From Gemmatimonadales bacterium (GTDB lineage: Bacteria; Gemmatimonadota; Gemmatimonadetes; Gemmatimonadales; GWC2-71-9): 48,822 bases of DNA. The translations under genes and the position numbers were made by a program. The stretch lies in NCBI GenBank assembly GCA_025934955.1, contig JAICWE010000019.1, positions 1-48,822 of the forward strand, in the 5' to 3' direction. This document shows, in pieces, positions 37,612 through 47,034 of this stretch. Position 1 is the stretch's first letter. Every line of letters begins with the position of its first letter. The notes under the pieces are model-generated. The model saw nothing but the letters and a program-made list of their open reading frames with translations, ran no database searches and had not been told where the DNA came from.

Positions 37612-38739
37612 ATGCTCTATCACCTGCTCGCACCCCTCGGCAAGAAATACATCATCTTCAATCTCTTCAACTACATCAGCTTTCGAGCCGGCGGCGCCAC
37701 CGTCACCGCGCTGGTGCTCGCGTTTCTGGTCGGGCCGGCGGTGATCCGCCGGCTCCGCGCGCACAAGATCGGGCAGGTGATCCGGGCCGAGGGACCGGCG
37801 AGCCATCAGGGCAAGCGCGGCACGCCGACGATGGGCGGCATCATCATCCTGCTCGCCACCATCGTCCCGACGCTGCTGTGGGCGCCGCTCGACAACCGCT
37901 TCATCATCGTGGCGCTCCTCAGCATTCTCTGGATGGGCTGCATCGGCTTCGTGGACGACTACCTCAAGATCGTGCAGGGCAAGTCGCGCGGACTCGTGGC
38001 GCGCTACAAGCTGGTGGGGCAGTGCAGCTTCGGCGTGCTGCTCGGGCTGTTCCTGATCTACTTCCCCGTGGTCCCGCGCGACGTGCTGCCGCCTAACGCG
38101 ACGACGCTGCCGTTCTTCAAGTATCTCGTCGTCATCTTCGCGCCGTGGCTCTTCGTCATCTTCGTCACCTTCGTGATCACGGCGAGCAGCAACGCGGTCA
38201 ATCTCACCGACGGCCTCGACGGCCTCGCCACCGGGCTCACCGGCATCGCGGCGGCGGCGTTCGCGCTGTTCGCCTACCTCGTCGGCCGGGTGGACGCGAC
38301 CCAGTACCTCAACATGTTCTACCTCCCCGGCGCCGGCGAGCTGGCGGTGTTCTGCGCGGCGCTCATGGGAGCGTCGGTCGGCTTCCTCTGGTTCAACGCG
38401 CATCCGGCGCAGGTGTTCATGGGCGACACCGGCAGCCTCGCCATCGGCGGCGCGCTCGGCACGGTGGCGATTCTGCTCAAGAGCGAGTTCCTGCTGGTCA
38501 TCATCGGTGCCGTCTTCGCCGCCGAAACGCTCTCGGTGCTGCTGCAGACCACGGTATACAAGTACTTCAAGCGGACCCGTGGACGAGAGTACGCCGACGC
38601 CCACCGGGTCTTCCGCATGGCGCCACTGCACCACCACTTCGAGAAGCTCGGCTGGCCCGAGACCACGGTGGTGACGCGGTTCTACATCCTCGGCCTGCTC
38701 TGCGCGCTGGTGGCGCTCGCCACGCTCAAGGTGCGGTGA
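37612..38739 (+). CDS. mraY: Phospho-MurNAc-pentapeptide translocase
   Basis: MraY transfers phospho-MurNAc-pentapeptide to undecaprenyl phosphate, making lipid I in the inner membrane. The 375 residues have about ten membrane helices and the signature motifs TPTMGGIIIL, GFVDDYLKI (catalytic DD), NAVNLTDGLDGLATG, FMGDTGSLAIGG and APLHHHFEKLGWPE. The ATG follows murF by six bases. It is typical in length and fully conserved. Confidence 0.98.
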   Translation: MLYHLLAPLGKKYIIFNLFNYISFRAGGATVTALVLAFLVGPAVIRRLRAHKIGQVIRAEGPASHQGKRGTPTMGGIIILLATIVPTLLWAPLDNRFIIVALLSILWMGCIGFVDDYLKIVQGKSRGLVARYKLVGQCSFGVLLGLFLIYFPVVPRDVLPPNATTLPFFKYLVVIFAPWLFVIFVTFVITASSNAVNLTDGLDGLATGLTGIAAAAFALFAYLVGRVDATQYLNMFYLPGAGELAVFCAALMGASVGFLWFNAHPAQVFMGDTGSLAIGGALGTVAILLKSEFLLVIIGAVFAAETLSVLLQTTVYKYFKRTRGREYADAHRVFRMAPLHHHFEKLGWPETTVVTRFYILGLLCALVALATLKVR

Positions 38740-38752
38740 GGGCGACGAGCCG

Positions 38753-40114
38753 ATGACGCTGGAGCGGTGGCGGCGCGAGGGCCGCGAGATCGCGGTGATC
38801 GGATTGGGGAAGAGCGGCGTCGCGGCGGCGCTGCTGCTCCGCGAGCGCGGCGTGCCGGTCTACGCATCCGATACGGCCACCGGCGCGCGACCGGAGGGTT
38901 GGGCCGCCGAGCTGCGTGGGGCGGGCGCCAGCGTGCAGACCGGCGGACACGATCTCGAGCGCATCCGGCGCGCCGCGGGCGCCGTCGTCGCGCCGGGCGT
39001 CCCGCCGAACGCGCCGCCATTCCGGGCCGCGACCGACGCCGGCATCGAGGTCGTGGCCGAGGTGGATCTCGGCGTGCAGGCACTGCCGCGCGCGCGGAGC
39101 GTCGCGATCACCGGCACCAACGGGAAGACCACGACGACGTCACTCACGGCGCACCTGATGAAGGCGTGCGGCTTCGACGTGGTGGCCGCCGGCAACATCG
39201 GGCTCGCGGTATGCGAGGTGGCGCGTCGGCAGGAGCCGCCGGCGTGGCTCGCGCTCGAAGTGTCGAGCTTCCAGCTGCACGACTGCCCGCACCTCAAGCC
39301 TGCCATCGCCGTCCTCACCAACCTCGCGCCCAACCACCTGGACCGGTATGCGACGCTGGCGGAGTACTACGGCGACAAGGCGCTCCTCTTCCGCAACGCC
39401 GACGCCGGCTCGGTGACGGTGAGCAATCTCGATGACGCCGAGTCGCAGCGACTGGTGGCGGAGGTGCCGGGCGCGCACCTCCGGTTCACCACGCGGCGCC
39501 GCGCAGACGGCTGGTATGATCGCGCGTCGCGCCTGCTGATGCTCGGTGCCCGGCCGCTGCTTCCGCGCGACGAGCTGCCGCTGCTGGGCGATCACAACGT
39601 CGCCAACGCGCTCACCGCGGCGCTCGTCGCCGACCGGCTCGGCGGCGGGGTGGAGGACATCGCCGGCGGGCTCCGGACCTTCCGCGCGATCCCGCATCGG
39701 GTCGAGCCGATCCGCGAGGTGAACGGCGTGCTCTGGGTCAACGATTCCAAGTCCACCAACGTGACGTCCACCGCGGTCGCGATCGCCGCGATGGACCGGC
39801 CGTTCGTGCTGCTGCTCGGCGGGCGGCACAAGGGCGCGCCGTACACCCCGCTCGCCCCGCTGCTCCGCGACCGCTGCCGCGCGGTGGTGGCGTACGGCGA
39901 GGCGGAGCCGATCGTGGCGGCGGATCTCGCGGGCGCGGTCACGGTGGAGCGCGGCGGCCGCGACTGGGATCACGTGCTCGAGCTCGCGCGCCACCTGGCG
40001 CAGCCGGGCGACGCGGTGCTGCTGTCGCCCGCGTGCTCCAGCTTCGACATGTTCACCAGTTACGAGGAGCGCGGTGCCCGCTTCCGCGCCGCGGTGGAGG
40101 CGATGGCCCGGTGA
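38753..40114 (+). CDS. murD: UDP-MurNAc-L-alanine:D-glutamate ligase
   Basis: MurD adds D-glutamate. The 453 residues start with the nucleotide-fold IAVIGLGKSGVAAALLL, followed by VVAPGVPPNAP, ITGTNGKTTTTSL (ATP loop), GNIGLAV, LEVSSFQLHD, LTNLAPNHLDRYATLAEYYG with the lysine in YYGDKALLFRN, PHRVEPIREVNGVLWVNDSK and LSPACSSFDMFTSYEERG. All catalytic residues I can check are present. It lies 13 bases after mraY and overlaps ftsW as GTGA. Confidence 0.97.
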   Translation: MTLERWRREGREIAVIGLGKSGVAAALLLRERGVPVYASDTATGARPEGWAAELRGAGASVQTGGHDLERIRRAAGAVVAPGVPPNAPPFRAATDAGIEVVAEVDLGVQALPRARSVAITGTNGKTTTTSLTAHLMKACGFDVVAAGNIGLAVCEVARRQEPPAWLALEVSSFQLHDCPHLKPAIAVLTNLAPNHLDRYATLAEYYGDKALLFRNADAGSVTVSNLDDAESQRLVAEVPGAHLRFTTRRRADGWYDRASRLLMLGARPLLPRDELPLLGDHNVANALTAALVADRLGGGVEDIAGGLRTFRAIPHRVEPIREVNGVLWVNDSKSTNVTSTAVAIAAMDRPFVLLLGGRHKGAPYTPLAPLLRDRCRAVVAYGEAEPIVAADLAGAVTVERGGRDWDHVLELARHLAQPGDAVLLSPACSSFDMFTSYEERGARFRAAVEAMAR

Positions 40115-41385
40115 GGGGCGACGCGCTGGCGCGACCGGTTCGTCATCCCGGCGACCTCCGCTGGGAGACGCGGCTCCTCGCCGTCGTCACCGCGACGCTG
40201 GTCGCGTTCGGCATCGCCGCCACCTACAGTGCCGCGAGTCTCATCACCCGCAACGGCCAGGCGAGCGGCGTCAACTTCGCCATCAACCAGACGATCGGCG
40301 CGCTGCTCGGCGGCGTCGGGCTGATCGTCGCGTCGCGCATCGATTACTACCGCTGGCGCCAGTTCGCCTGGCCGCTGCTCGGCATCACCGTCGCCTGTCT
40401 CACGGTGCCGCTGCTGCCGTTCGCACACCGGATCTCGCCGCTGGTGCACGGCGCCCGCCGCTGGATCGACATCGGCCCGATCAACTTCCAGCCATCGGAG
40501 ATCGCGCGCGTCACGCTGGTGATCTGGTGTGCCATGCTCGCGACCAAGAAGGGCGAGCAGCTCCGCGAGCTCAGGAAGGGCCTGCTCCCGTTTCTGCTCG
40601 GCATGTTCACCGTCTTCGTGCTGATCGCCGCCGAGCCCAATCTCAGCATGGCGGTGCTGGTGGCGCTGCTCGCGGCGACGGTGCTGTTCACCGCCGGCGC
40701 GAAGATCGGCCACTTCATGCTGCTGGGACTCCTCGCGGTGCTGGTCGTCTGGCACAAGATCACCCACACCGGCTTCCGCAGCGAGCGGCTCGGCGTCTTC
40801 CTGAACGGCGGCTCCACGTCCGACGCGGCGTGGCAGATCAATCAGTCCCTCATCGGCTTCGGCTCCGGGCGGCTGATCGGTGTGGGCTTCGGACATGGCC
40901 AGCAGAAGATGTATCTGCCGTTCGCCTATTCCGACTTCCTCTTCAGCACCATCGGTGAGGAGTGGGGGTTCGTCGGCGTCTGCCTGGTGGTGCTGCTCTT
41001 CGCGCTGTTCATCTGGCTCGGCTTCCGGATCGCCAAGACCGCGGCGGATCCGTTCGGCCAGTACCTCGCTGTCGGGCTCACCTGCGCCGTCGGCCTCACC
41101 GCGTTCATGCACATGGCGGTGACGATCAAGCTCATGCCGACGACCGGCCTCACGCTGCCGTTCATGTCGTACGGCCGCTCCAGCCTGGTCATCTCGATGA
41201 TCGGCACCGGCATCCTGATCAACATCGGACGATTGCGAGGGAAACCGCGCTCGGCCGAGGAGCGCCGCGCGAGCGGCGCGATGCCGCGCGCGAGCGGGGC
41301 GGAGCGGCGGGTCAGCGAGCGCGACCGGCGGAGCGGCCGCGGCGAGCGCCGGGGCACCGAGCTGCCGGGTGACTTCGGCGAGTGA
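40111..41385 (+). CDS. ftsW: Septal peptidoglycan polymerase FtsW
   Basis: This SEDS glycosyltransferase polymerises lipid II at the septum as partner of FtsI. The 424 residues have about ten helices and the motifs GARRWIDIGPINFQPSEIAR, INQSLIGFGSGRLIGVGFGH, AYSDFLFSTIGEEWGF (containing the conserved aspartate) and TTGLTLPFMSYGRSSLV. The last usually reads SYGGSS; R356 replaces glycine here. A strongly basic polar tail (about 372-424, RRASGAMPRASGAERRVSER) extends into the cytoplasm. GTG 40111 overlaps the murD stop; upstream in-frame residues are murD shadow. Confidence 0.96.
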   Translation: MRGDALARPVRHPGDLRWETRLLAVVTATLVAFGIAATYSAASLITRNGQASGVNFAINQTIGALLGGVGLIVASRIDYYRWRQFAWPLLGITVACLTVPLLPFAHRISPLVHGARRWIDIGPINFQPSEIARVTLVIWCAMLATKKGEQLRELRKGLLPFLLGMFTVFVLIAAEPNLSMAVLVALLAATVLFTAGAKIGHFMLLGLLAVLVVWHKITHTGFRSERLGVFLNGGSTSDAAWQINQSLIGFGSGRLIGVGFGHGQQKMYLPFAYSDFLFSTIGEEWGFVGVCLVVLLFALFIWLGFRIAKTAADPFGQYLAVGLTCAVGLTAFMHMAVTIKLMPTTGLTLPFMSYGRSSLVISMIGTGILINIGRLRGKPRSAEERRASGAMPRASGAERRVSERDRRSGRGERRGTELPGDFGE

Positions 41386-41388
41386 GGC

Positions 41389-41392
41389 GGAG
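41389..41392 (+). promoter_or_regulatory. Shine-Dalgarno GGAG that favours the internal murG start
   Basis: GGAG lies nine bases before GTG 41402 and after the ftsW stop at 41383-41385. It favours GTG 41402, which places the glycine loop at the N-terminus, over GTG 41369 inside ftsW. Confidence 0.55.
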
Positions 41393-41401
41393 CGGGTTCG
41401 C

Positions 41402-42481
41402 GTGAACACGATCCTCATCGCCGGCGGCGGTACCGGCGGGCACCTGATGCCGGCGCTGGCGATCGCACGGGCGCTCCGCGAGCGCGGCGTGGATCCGGTG
41501 CTGGTTGGTGCGGAACGCGGAGTCGAGGCGCGGCTGCTTCCCGAACGCGATTTCCGCTATCACCTGCTGCCCGCCGAGCCGATATATCGGCGCACATGGT
41601 GGCGGAACGCGCGCTGGCCGCTGGTGCTCGCGCGGCTGCTGCACCGGCTGGACGACGTACTCAAGACCGAGCGGCCGGTGGCGGTGGTCGGGACCGGCGG
41701 ATACGCTTCGGCGCCGGTGGTGTGGGCGGCCGCGCGGCGGGGTCTGCCGACGGCGATCCAGGAGCAGAACGCCTACCCCGGGCTCGCCAACCGCTGGCTT
41801 GCCGGCCGGGTGCGCCACGTCTATCTCGGTCTGCCCGAGGCGCGGCGGCTGCTCAAGCCCGGGCCGCATACCGAGCTGTTCGACACCGGCAACCCGATCG
41901 TGCCGCCGGTGGCCGGCCGCGCGGCGGAGGCACGACGGCGGTTCGACCTGGCCGCCGCCCGGCGGACACTGCTGGTGACCGGCGGCAGCCAGGGCGCGCT
42001 CGCGCTCAATCGCGCGGTTGCCGGCTGGGTCGAGGCGGGCCTCGAGCCGGGACTGGATCTGCTGTGGGTGACGGGGCCGGGGACCTACGAGCAGTTCAAG
42101 GCGTACCACCGGCCGCCGTCGGTGCAGGTGATCCCGTTCCTCGATCCGATGGCCGACGGCTACGCCGTGGCCGATCTCGTGGTGAGTCGCGCGGGGATGA
42201 TCACCGTCGCCGAGCTGTGCGCGTGGGGCCTGCCGAGCGTGCTGGTACCACTGCCGACGGCGGCGGCGGACCACCAGAGCCACAACGCGCGCGCGATGGC
42301 CGACGCGGGCGCCGCGAGGCTCCTCCCGCAGAATGAGCTTACGACCGGGCGCCTCCGGGCCGTGGTGGGCGCGCTCTTCGCCGACGATGCCGCGCGCGGC
42401 GCCATGGCGGCGGCGGCGCTCGCCCGCGGGAAGCCGCATGCGGCGGACGAGATCGTGTCGCGGCTTTTGACGCTCGCCTGA
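41402..42481 (+). CDS. murG: UDP-GlcNAc:lipid I N-acetylglucosaminyltransferase
   Basis: MurG converts lipid I to lipid II on the inner face of the membrane. The 359 residues hold ILIAGGGTGGHLMPALAIA at the very start, VVGTGGYASAPVVWAAARRG, QEQNAYPGLANRWLA, TGGSQGALALNRAV, and the sugar-donor site SRAGMITVAELCAWGLPSVL with PLPTAAADHQSHNARAM. The start chosen is GTG 41402; GTG 41369 would add 11 residues that overlap ftsW. A 67-base gap follows before murC. Confidence 0.97.
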   Translation: MNTILIAGGGTGGHLMPALAIARALRERGVDPVLVGAERGVEARLLPERDFRYHLLPAEPIYRRTWWRNARWPLVLARLLHRLDDVLKTERPVAVVGTGGYASAPVVWAAARRGLPTAIQEQNAYPGLANRWLAGRVRHVYLGLPEARRLLKPGPHTELFDTGNPIVPPVAGRAAEARRRFDLAAARRTLLVTGGSQGALALNRAVAGWVEAGLEPGLDLLWVTGPGTYEQFKAYHRPPSVQVIPFLDPMADGYAVADLVVSRAGMITVAELCAWGLPSVLVPLPTAAADHQSHNARAMADAGAARLLPQNELTTGRLRAVVGALFADDAARGAMAAAALARGKPHAADEIVSRLLTLA

Positions 42482-42506
42482 GCGGCGTCGAGGGCTCGGT
42501 CGCACT

Positions 42507-42534
42507 TTCGCAAGTTACGGCGACTTTTTACATT
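42507..42534 (+). promoter_or_regulatory. Predicted promoter upstream of murC-ftsQAZ
   Basis: An unusually AT-rich patch (CTTTTTACATTA) lies in the 67-base murG-murC gap. TTCGCA (42507-42512) and TACATT (42529-42534) are 16 bases apart, each matching four of six consensus positions. The -10 is identical to that of the predicted tRNA-Asp promoter. It could give extra transcription of ftsQ, ftsA and ftsZ. Confidence 0.4.
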
Positions 42535-42548
42535 AGCGCGTACACGCA

Positions 42549-43922
42549 ATGGAAATTCTCGACTCCGCGGACCGGCGTCCGGTGCACTTCATGGGTATCG
42601 GCGGTGCCGGGATGAGCGCGCTGGCCGTGCTGGCGCGGCGGCGGGGAGTCGCGGTGACCGGCTGCGACACCGATCCGTCGGGAGCGGCGGATGTCGCGGC
42701 GCTCGGCGCCGAGGTGGCGCAGGGTCACGACCCGCGCCATGTGGAGGGCGCGCGCGCCGTGGTGGTCACCGCCGCCGTGCCGGCCGATCATCCGGAGCTG
42801 GCGCGGGCCCGCGCGCTCGGCGTGCCGGTGGTGCCACGGAAGGAAGCCCTCGCGGCGCTGATCGCCGGGGGCGAGACCGTGGCGATCGCCGGGACGCACG
42901 GCAAGACCACGACGACGGTGATGACCACCGAGGCACTCGTCGCCGCCGGGCTCGCGCCGACCGGCATCGCCGGCGGCCGGGTGCGCAGCTGGGGCGGCAA
43001 CGCACTGCCCGGCGCGGACCGGCTGTTCGTAGTCGAGGCCGACGAGTACGACCAGGCATTTCTCGCGCTGCATCCGACGATCGCCGTGGTGAACAACGTC
43101 GAGGCCGACCACCTCGAGTGCTACGGCTCGATGGCAGCACTGGAAGATGCTTTCGCCGTCTTCGCGGGCCGCGCGCGCGTGGCACTGGTCGGCGCGGACG
43201 ACGCGGGTGCCAGGCGGATCGCCGCGCGGCTCGGCGCCACGGCGCGACTCTTCGGCTTGAGCGACGATGCCGCGGTGCAGGTATCCGACGTCGCGCAGGA
43301 GCCGGGCGCGACGCGGGCGCGGGTAACGCTGCCCCAGGCCGGGCGCGACGTCGCGCTGCGGCTCCAGGTGCCGGGACTCCACAACCTCCGGAATGCCGCC
43401 GGCGCACTCGGGGTGGTGGACGAGCTCGGCGGCGACGTCGATGCGGCGGTGGCGGCGCTCGGTGAGTTCGGCGGAGTCGGACGCCGCTTCGAGCGGCTGG
43501 GCGACGCGGGCGGCGTCTCGGTGGTGGACGATTACGCGCACCATCCGTCGGAGCTGGTCGCGACGCTCGCGGCGGCGCGGCAGGCGTTTCCGGAGCGGCG
43601 GCTGGTCGCCGTGTTTCAGCCGCACCTCTACTCGCGCACGGCGCAGCACGCCGGCGCAATGGGCGCGGCGCTCGCGGCGGCGGACCTCGCCATCGTCACC
43701 GAGATCTACGCCGCGCGGGAGCAGCCGGTGGCAGGCGTGAGCGGCCGCGCCGTGGCGGAAAGTGCGCGCGCAAGCGGCGCCCCGACCATTTTCGTGGCGG
43801 AGCGGGAGGGGCTTGGCCGTCGCGTTTTCGAGGAATTGCGCGGCGGTGACGTGGTCCTCACTTTGGGCGCCGGTGACGTGACGCGGGTCGGGCCCGAGCT
43901 GCTCCGGCTGCTGCGCGGCTGA
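42549..43922 (+). CDS. murC: UDP-MurNAc:L-alanine ligase
   Basis: MurC adds the first stem residue, L-alanine, to UDP-MurNAc. The 457 residues show VHFMGIGGAGMSALAVLA, VVVTAAVPADHPEL, IAGTHGKTTTTVMTTEAL (the THGKT variant typical of MurC), VVEADEYDQAFLAL, VVNNVEADHLECYGS and VDDYAHHPSELVATLAAARQ with FQPHLYSRT. It starts after a gap with a possible promoter. It is followed by ftsQ; murB and ddl, which often sit here, are missing. Confidence 0.97.
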   Translation: MEILDSADRRPVHFMGIGGAGMSALAVLARRRGVAVTGCDTDPSGAADVAALGAEVAQGHDPRHVEGARAVVVTAAVPADHPELARARALGVPVVPRKEALAALIAGGETVAIAGTHGKTTTTVMTTEALVAAGLAPTGIAGGRVRSWGGNALPGADRLFVVEADEYDQAFLALHPTIAVVNNVEADHLECYGSMAALEDAFAVFAGRARVALVGADDAGARRIAARLGATARLFGLSDDAAVQVSDVAQEPGATRARVTLPQAGRDVALRLQVPGLHNLRNAAGALGVVDELGGDVDAAVAALGEFGGVGRRFERLGDAGGVSVVDDYAHHPSELVATLAAARQAFPERRLVAVFQPHLYSRTAQHAGAMGAALAAADLAIVTEIYAAREQPVAGVSGRAVAESARASGAPTIFVAEREGLGRRVFEELRGGDVVLTLGAGDVTRVGPELLRLLRG

Positions 43923-43938
43923 ATTCGAGAAGCCAGGC

Positions 43939-44613
43939 ATGAAGCGTGGATGGAAGTGGCTCGGCGGCGCCGTGGCCGTCGTGGCGGTCGCGGCCGGCAC
44001 GCCGCTGGTCGGCCGGCGCCTCGCGTTCTTCCGGGTCCGGCGCGTCGAGGTGGTCGGGGTGCGGAATCTGTCGCCGCGCGCGGTGCTGGCGGCACTTCGG
44101 CTTTCACGCAGCGCGAGCGTCTTCGATGACACGCGGCCGCTGGCGCGACGCGTGGCGGCGCTCGGCGGTGTAACGGCGGCGCGGGTGCGGCGACGGCTGC
44201 CCGGAGCGCTGCGCGTGGAAGTGGACGAGACCCTGCCCGTGGCGCTCACGCCGCGCGGACAGGGCATGGCGCTGGTGGACGCGCGGGGGCGGCTGCTCCC
44301 ATTCGATCCCAGCCGTGCGGCGCCCGACCTGCCGGTGGTCGCGTCCGCGGATTCGAGTCTGGCGGCGCTGCTGGCGCGGATGCAGGAAGGCAACGCCGCG
44401 CTCTACGCCCAGGTATCGGCGGCGTGGCGCGCGGGAGACGACGTGGTGCTCGAGGCGGGTGGACGACGGCTCTGGTTCCGGCCGGATGCGACGTCAGAGG
44501 AGATGCATGCAGTGATGGCGGTCGCGCAGGACCTGGCTCGCAAGGGGCGCAGCTACGCTGAGCTCGACGGGCGCTTTGCGGGGCAGGTGGTGGTGCGCTG
44601 GGGCCGCGGGTGA
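43939..44613 (+). CDS. ftsQ: FtsQ/DivIB-type division protein
   Basis: This 224-residue bitopic protein has a basic N-terminus, one membrane helix (about 7-25) and then a POTRA domain (FRVRRVEVVGVRNLSPRAVL, ARVRRRLPGALRVEVDETLP), with the FtsQ-type sequence ALVDARGRLLPFD. FtsQ recruits FtsL/FtsB and checks septal synthesis. The identification rests on the POTRA pattern plus its place between murC and ftsA. It overlaps ftsA as GTGA and follows murC by 16 bases. Confidence 0.93.
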   Translation: MKRGWKWLGGAVAVVAVAAGTPLVGRRLAFFRVRRVEVVGVRNLSPRAVLAALRLSRSASVFDDTRPLARRVAALGGVTAARVRRRLPGALRVEVDETLPVALTPRGQGMALVDARGRLLPFDPSRAAPDLPVVASADSSLAALLARMQEGNAALYAQVSAAWRAGDDVVLEAGGRRLWFRPDATSEEMHAVMAVAQDLARKGRSYAELDGRFAGQVVVRWGRG

Positions 44614-45860
44614 GCGCGCCGCCACAGCACCTCGTCGCCGCGCTGGACCTCGGCTCGACCAAGGTCACCGCTCTCATCGCCGAGGCGAGCGGTGACGCGC
44701 GGGACCCGGGCGCCAAGATTCTCGGTCTGGGAGTGGAGCGGACCGGCGGCATCCGCCGCGGCGTGGTCCGCGACATCGAGGAGACCACCCGCGCCGTCGC
44801 CAAGGCCATGAAGGACGCGCAGCGCATGGCGGGCGTCGAGGTCGGCACGGTGTACTGCGGCGTCGCGGGCGAGCACGTCGCCGGCCGCAGCTCCCACGGC
44901 ATGGTCAGCGTCACCGGCGACGAGATCCGCACCAGCGACGTCGCCCGGGTCAACGACATGGCGAGCAACGTCTCGTTCGCCCGGGATCACGAGCTGCTGC
45001 ACGCCATCCCGCAGGAGTACCTGATCGATCAGCAGGCCGGCGTCAACGAGCCGATCGGCATGACCGGCAGCCGGCTCGAGGCCGAGGTCTATCTGGTCAC
45101 CGTGCTCTCGAGCGCCATGCAGAACCTCCGGAAGTGCGTCGAGCGCGCCGGCTATCAGGTGGGCGAGTTCGTGCTGGAGCCGCTGGCGGCGTCGCTCGCG
45201 GTGCTGACGGCGGACGAGCGGGAGCTGGGCTGCGCCATCGTGGAGCTGGGGGGCGGAAGCACCAACGTGTCGGTGTTCCACAACGGCAAGATCCGCCACA
45301 CCGGCTCGCTGCTCATGGCCGGTGGCCACGTCACCGCCGACATCGTCCACGGTCTTCAGGTGACCCAGCAGGACGCCGAACGGCTGAAGGAGCGCTACGG
45401 CGCCGCCTACGAGCCGCTGGTGCCCGAGAGCGACATGGTGGAGCTGCCGAGCACGCCGGGTCAGGGCGCGCGTATCGCACCGCGCCGCATGCTGGCGCAC
45501 ATCATGCACGCGCGGCTCGGCGAAATTCTGGAGCACGCAGGGTACGAGATCACCCGCGCCGGCTATCAGCAACGCCTTCCGGCCGGCGTTATCCTTACTG
45601 GCGGCGGCGCGTTGACCCCCGGCATCGTCGAGCTCGCACGTGAGGTCCTGGCCATGCCGGCGCGCGTCGGCGTGCCGGGGCAGCGCCTGCGTGGTCTGGC
45701 AGACAGCGTGGAATCGCCGCGGATGGCGGTGCCCGCGGGACTCGTGCTCTATGGCGCGGGACAGGAGGCGCAGAGCGGCTTCGGCCATCGCGCCGGCCGG
45801 GCCCCCGCATTCGACAAGCTGATCACCCCCGTCAAGCGGTGGCTGCAGGAATTCTTTTGA
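44610..45860 (+). CDS. ftsA: Actin-like membrane anchor FtsA
   Basis: FtsA anchors FtsZ filaments to the membrane. The 416 residues have the actin-fold phosphate loops [17 protein letters not shown] and [15 protein letters not shown], the inserted 1C domain region ([33 protein letters not shown]), the adenosine motif [14 protein letters not shown] and a C-terminal amphipathic helix ([14 protein letters not shown]) for membrane binding. GTG 44610 overlaps the ftsQ stop. FtsZ follows after 22 bases. Confidence 0.97.
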   Translation: MSAPPQHLVAALDLGSTKVTALIAEASGDARDPGAKILGLGVERTGGIRRGVVRDIEETTRAVAKAMKDAQRMAGVEVGTVYCGVAGEHVAGRSSHGMVSVTGDEIRTSDVARVNDMASNVSFARDHELLHAIPQEYLIDQQAGVNEPIGMTGSRLEAEVYLVTVLSSAMQNLRKCVERAGYQVGEFVLEPLAASLAVLTADERELGCAIVELGGGSTNVSVFHNGKIRHTGSLLMAGGHVTADIVHGLQVTQQDAERLKERYGAAYEPLVPESDMVELPSTPGQGARIAPRRMLAHIMHARLGEILEHAGYEITRAGYQQRLPAGVILTGGGALTPGIVELAREVLAMPARVGVPGQRLRGLADSVESPRMAVPAGLVLYGAGQEAQSGFGHRAGRAPAFDKLITPVKRWLQEFF

Positions 45861-45882
45861 GCCGGACCGGAGAGGACCTCCC

Positions 45883-47034
45883 ATGATCTTCGAGCTGGAA
45901 GAGCACGCGGCGCAGACCGCCAAGATGAAAGTCGTCGGCGTCGGCGGCGGCGGCGGAAACGCGGTCAACCGGATGATCGACGAAGGTCTGGAGGGCGTCG
46001 AGTTCATCTCGGTCAACACCGATGCGCAGGCGCTGCAGAACTCCCGCTCCAACATCAAGGTCCAGATCGGCCGGAAGCTGACCCGCGGGCTCGGCGCCGG
46101 CGCCCGGCCCGAGATCGGGCGACAGGCCATCGAGGAGAACCGCGAAGAGGTCATGCCGCTGCTGCAGGGCGCCGACATGGTATTCATCACCTGCGGCATG
46201 GGCGGCGGCACCGGCACCGGTGCGGCGCCGGTCATCTGCCAGCTGGCCCGTGACGTCGGCGCGCTCACCGTCGGCATCGTCACCAAGCCGTTCCTGTTCG
46301 AGGGCCGCCGCCGGATGCGGCAGGCGGAGACCGGCATCGCGGAAATGCGGAAGAGCGTGGACACGATGATCGTGGTGCCGAACGAGCGGCTGCTCGCCGT
46401 CGTCGGCAAGGGGATCCCGTTCCAGGACGCGCTCAAGAAGGCCGACGAAGTGCTGCTCCACGCCACCCAGGGCATCGCCTCTCTCATCACCAGCACCGGC
46501 ATCATCAACGTCGACTTCGCCGACGTGCGCACGGTCATGCAGAACGGCGGCGCGGCGCTCATGGGCACCGGCATCGGCCGGGGCGAGAACCGCGCGCTCG
46601 AGGCGGCGCAGCAGGCCATCAGCAGCCCGCTGCTGGACAACGTCTCCATCGCCGGCGCCACCGGCGTGCTGATCAACATCATCGGCGGCGACGACCTGAC
46701 GCTGGGCGAGACCACCCAGATCAACGACATCATCCACGACGCCGTCGGCGATGAGGCCGAGATCATCTTCGGCGCGGGCAACGACGGCGCCATGCACGGC
46801 GAGGTACGCGTCACCGTCATCGCCACCGGCTTCGACCGGCAGGTGGGCGGCGAGCCGACCGGCCGCGCCAGCGGTGCGACGCCGGTGCTCCCGTTCCCCA
46901 GCGCCAAGCGCCCGGTGTCGCCGGTGCAGCAGGCGACGCCGGCGGCGCCGCGCATCCAGCCCCGCCCGGCGCCACACGGTGGCGACGTGCCCGAGATGGA
47001 AATCCCCACCTTCATCCGCCGGCAGATGGACTGA
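45883..47034 (+). CDS. ftsZ: Tubulin-like division GTPase FtsZ
   Basis: FtsZ forms the division ring. The 383 residues contain [28 protein letters not shown], the tubulin signature G107-GGTGTGAAP, the synergy-loop region [20 protein letters not shown], and a flexible proline-rich linker (about 325-370). The conserved C-terminal peptide ([11 protein letters not shown]) binds FtsA and similar partners. The Shine-Dalgarno GGAGAGGA precedes the ATG. The stop shares a base with the start of the M23 peptidase (TGATG). Confidence 0.98.
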   Translation: MIFELEEHAAQTAKMKVVGVGGGGGNAVNRMIDEGLEGVEFISVNTDAQALQNSRSNIKVQIGRKLTRGLGAGARPEIGRQAIEENREEVMPLLQGADMVFITCGMGGGTGTGAAPVICQLARDVGALTVGIVTKPFLFEGRRRMRQAETGIAEMRKSVDTMIVVPNERLLAVVGKGIPFQDALKKADEVLLHATQGIASLITSTGIINVDFADVRTVMQNGGAALMGTGIGRGENRALEAAQQAISSPLLDNVSIAGATGVLINIIGGDDLTLGETTQINDIIHDAVGDEAEIIFGAGNDGAMHGEVRVTVIATGFDRQVGGEPTGRASGATPVLPFPSAKRPVSPVQQATPAAPRIQPRPAPHGGDVPEMEIPTFIRRQMD

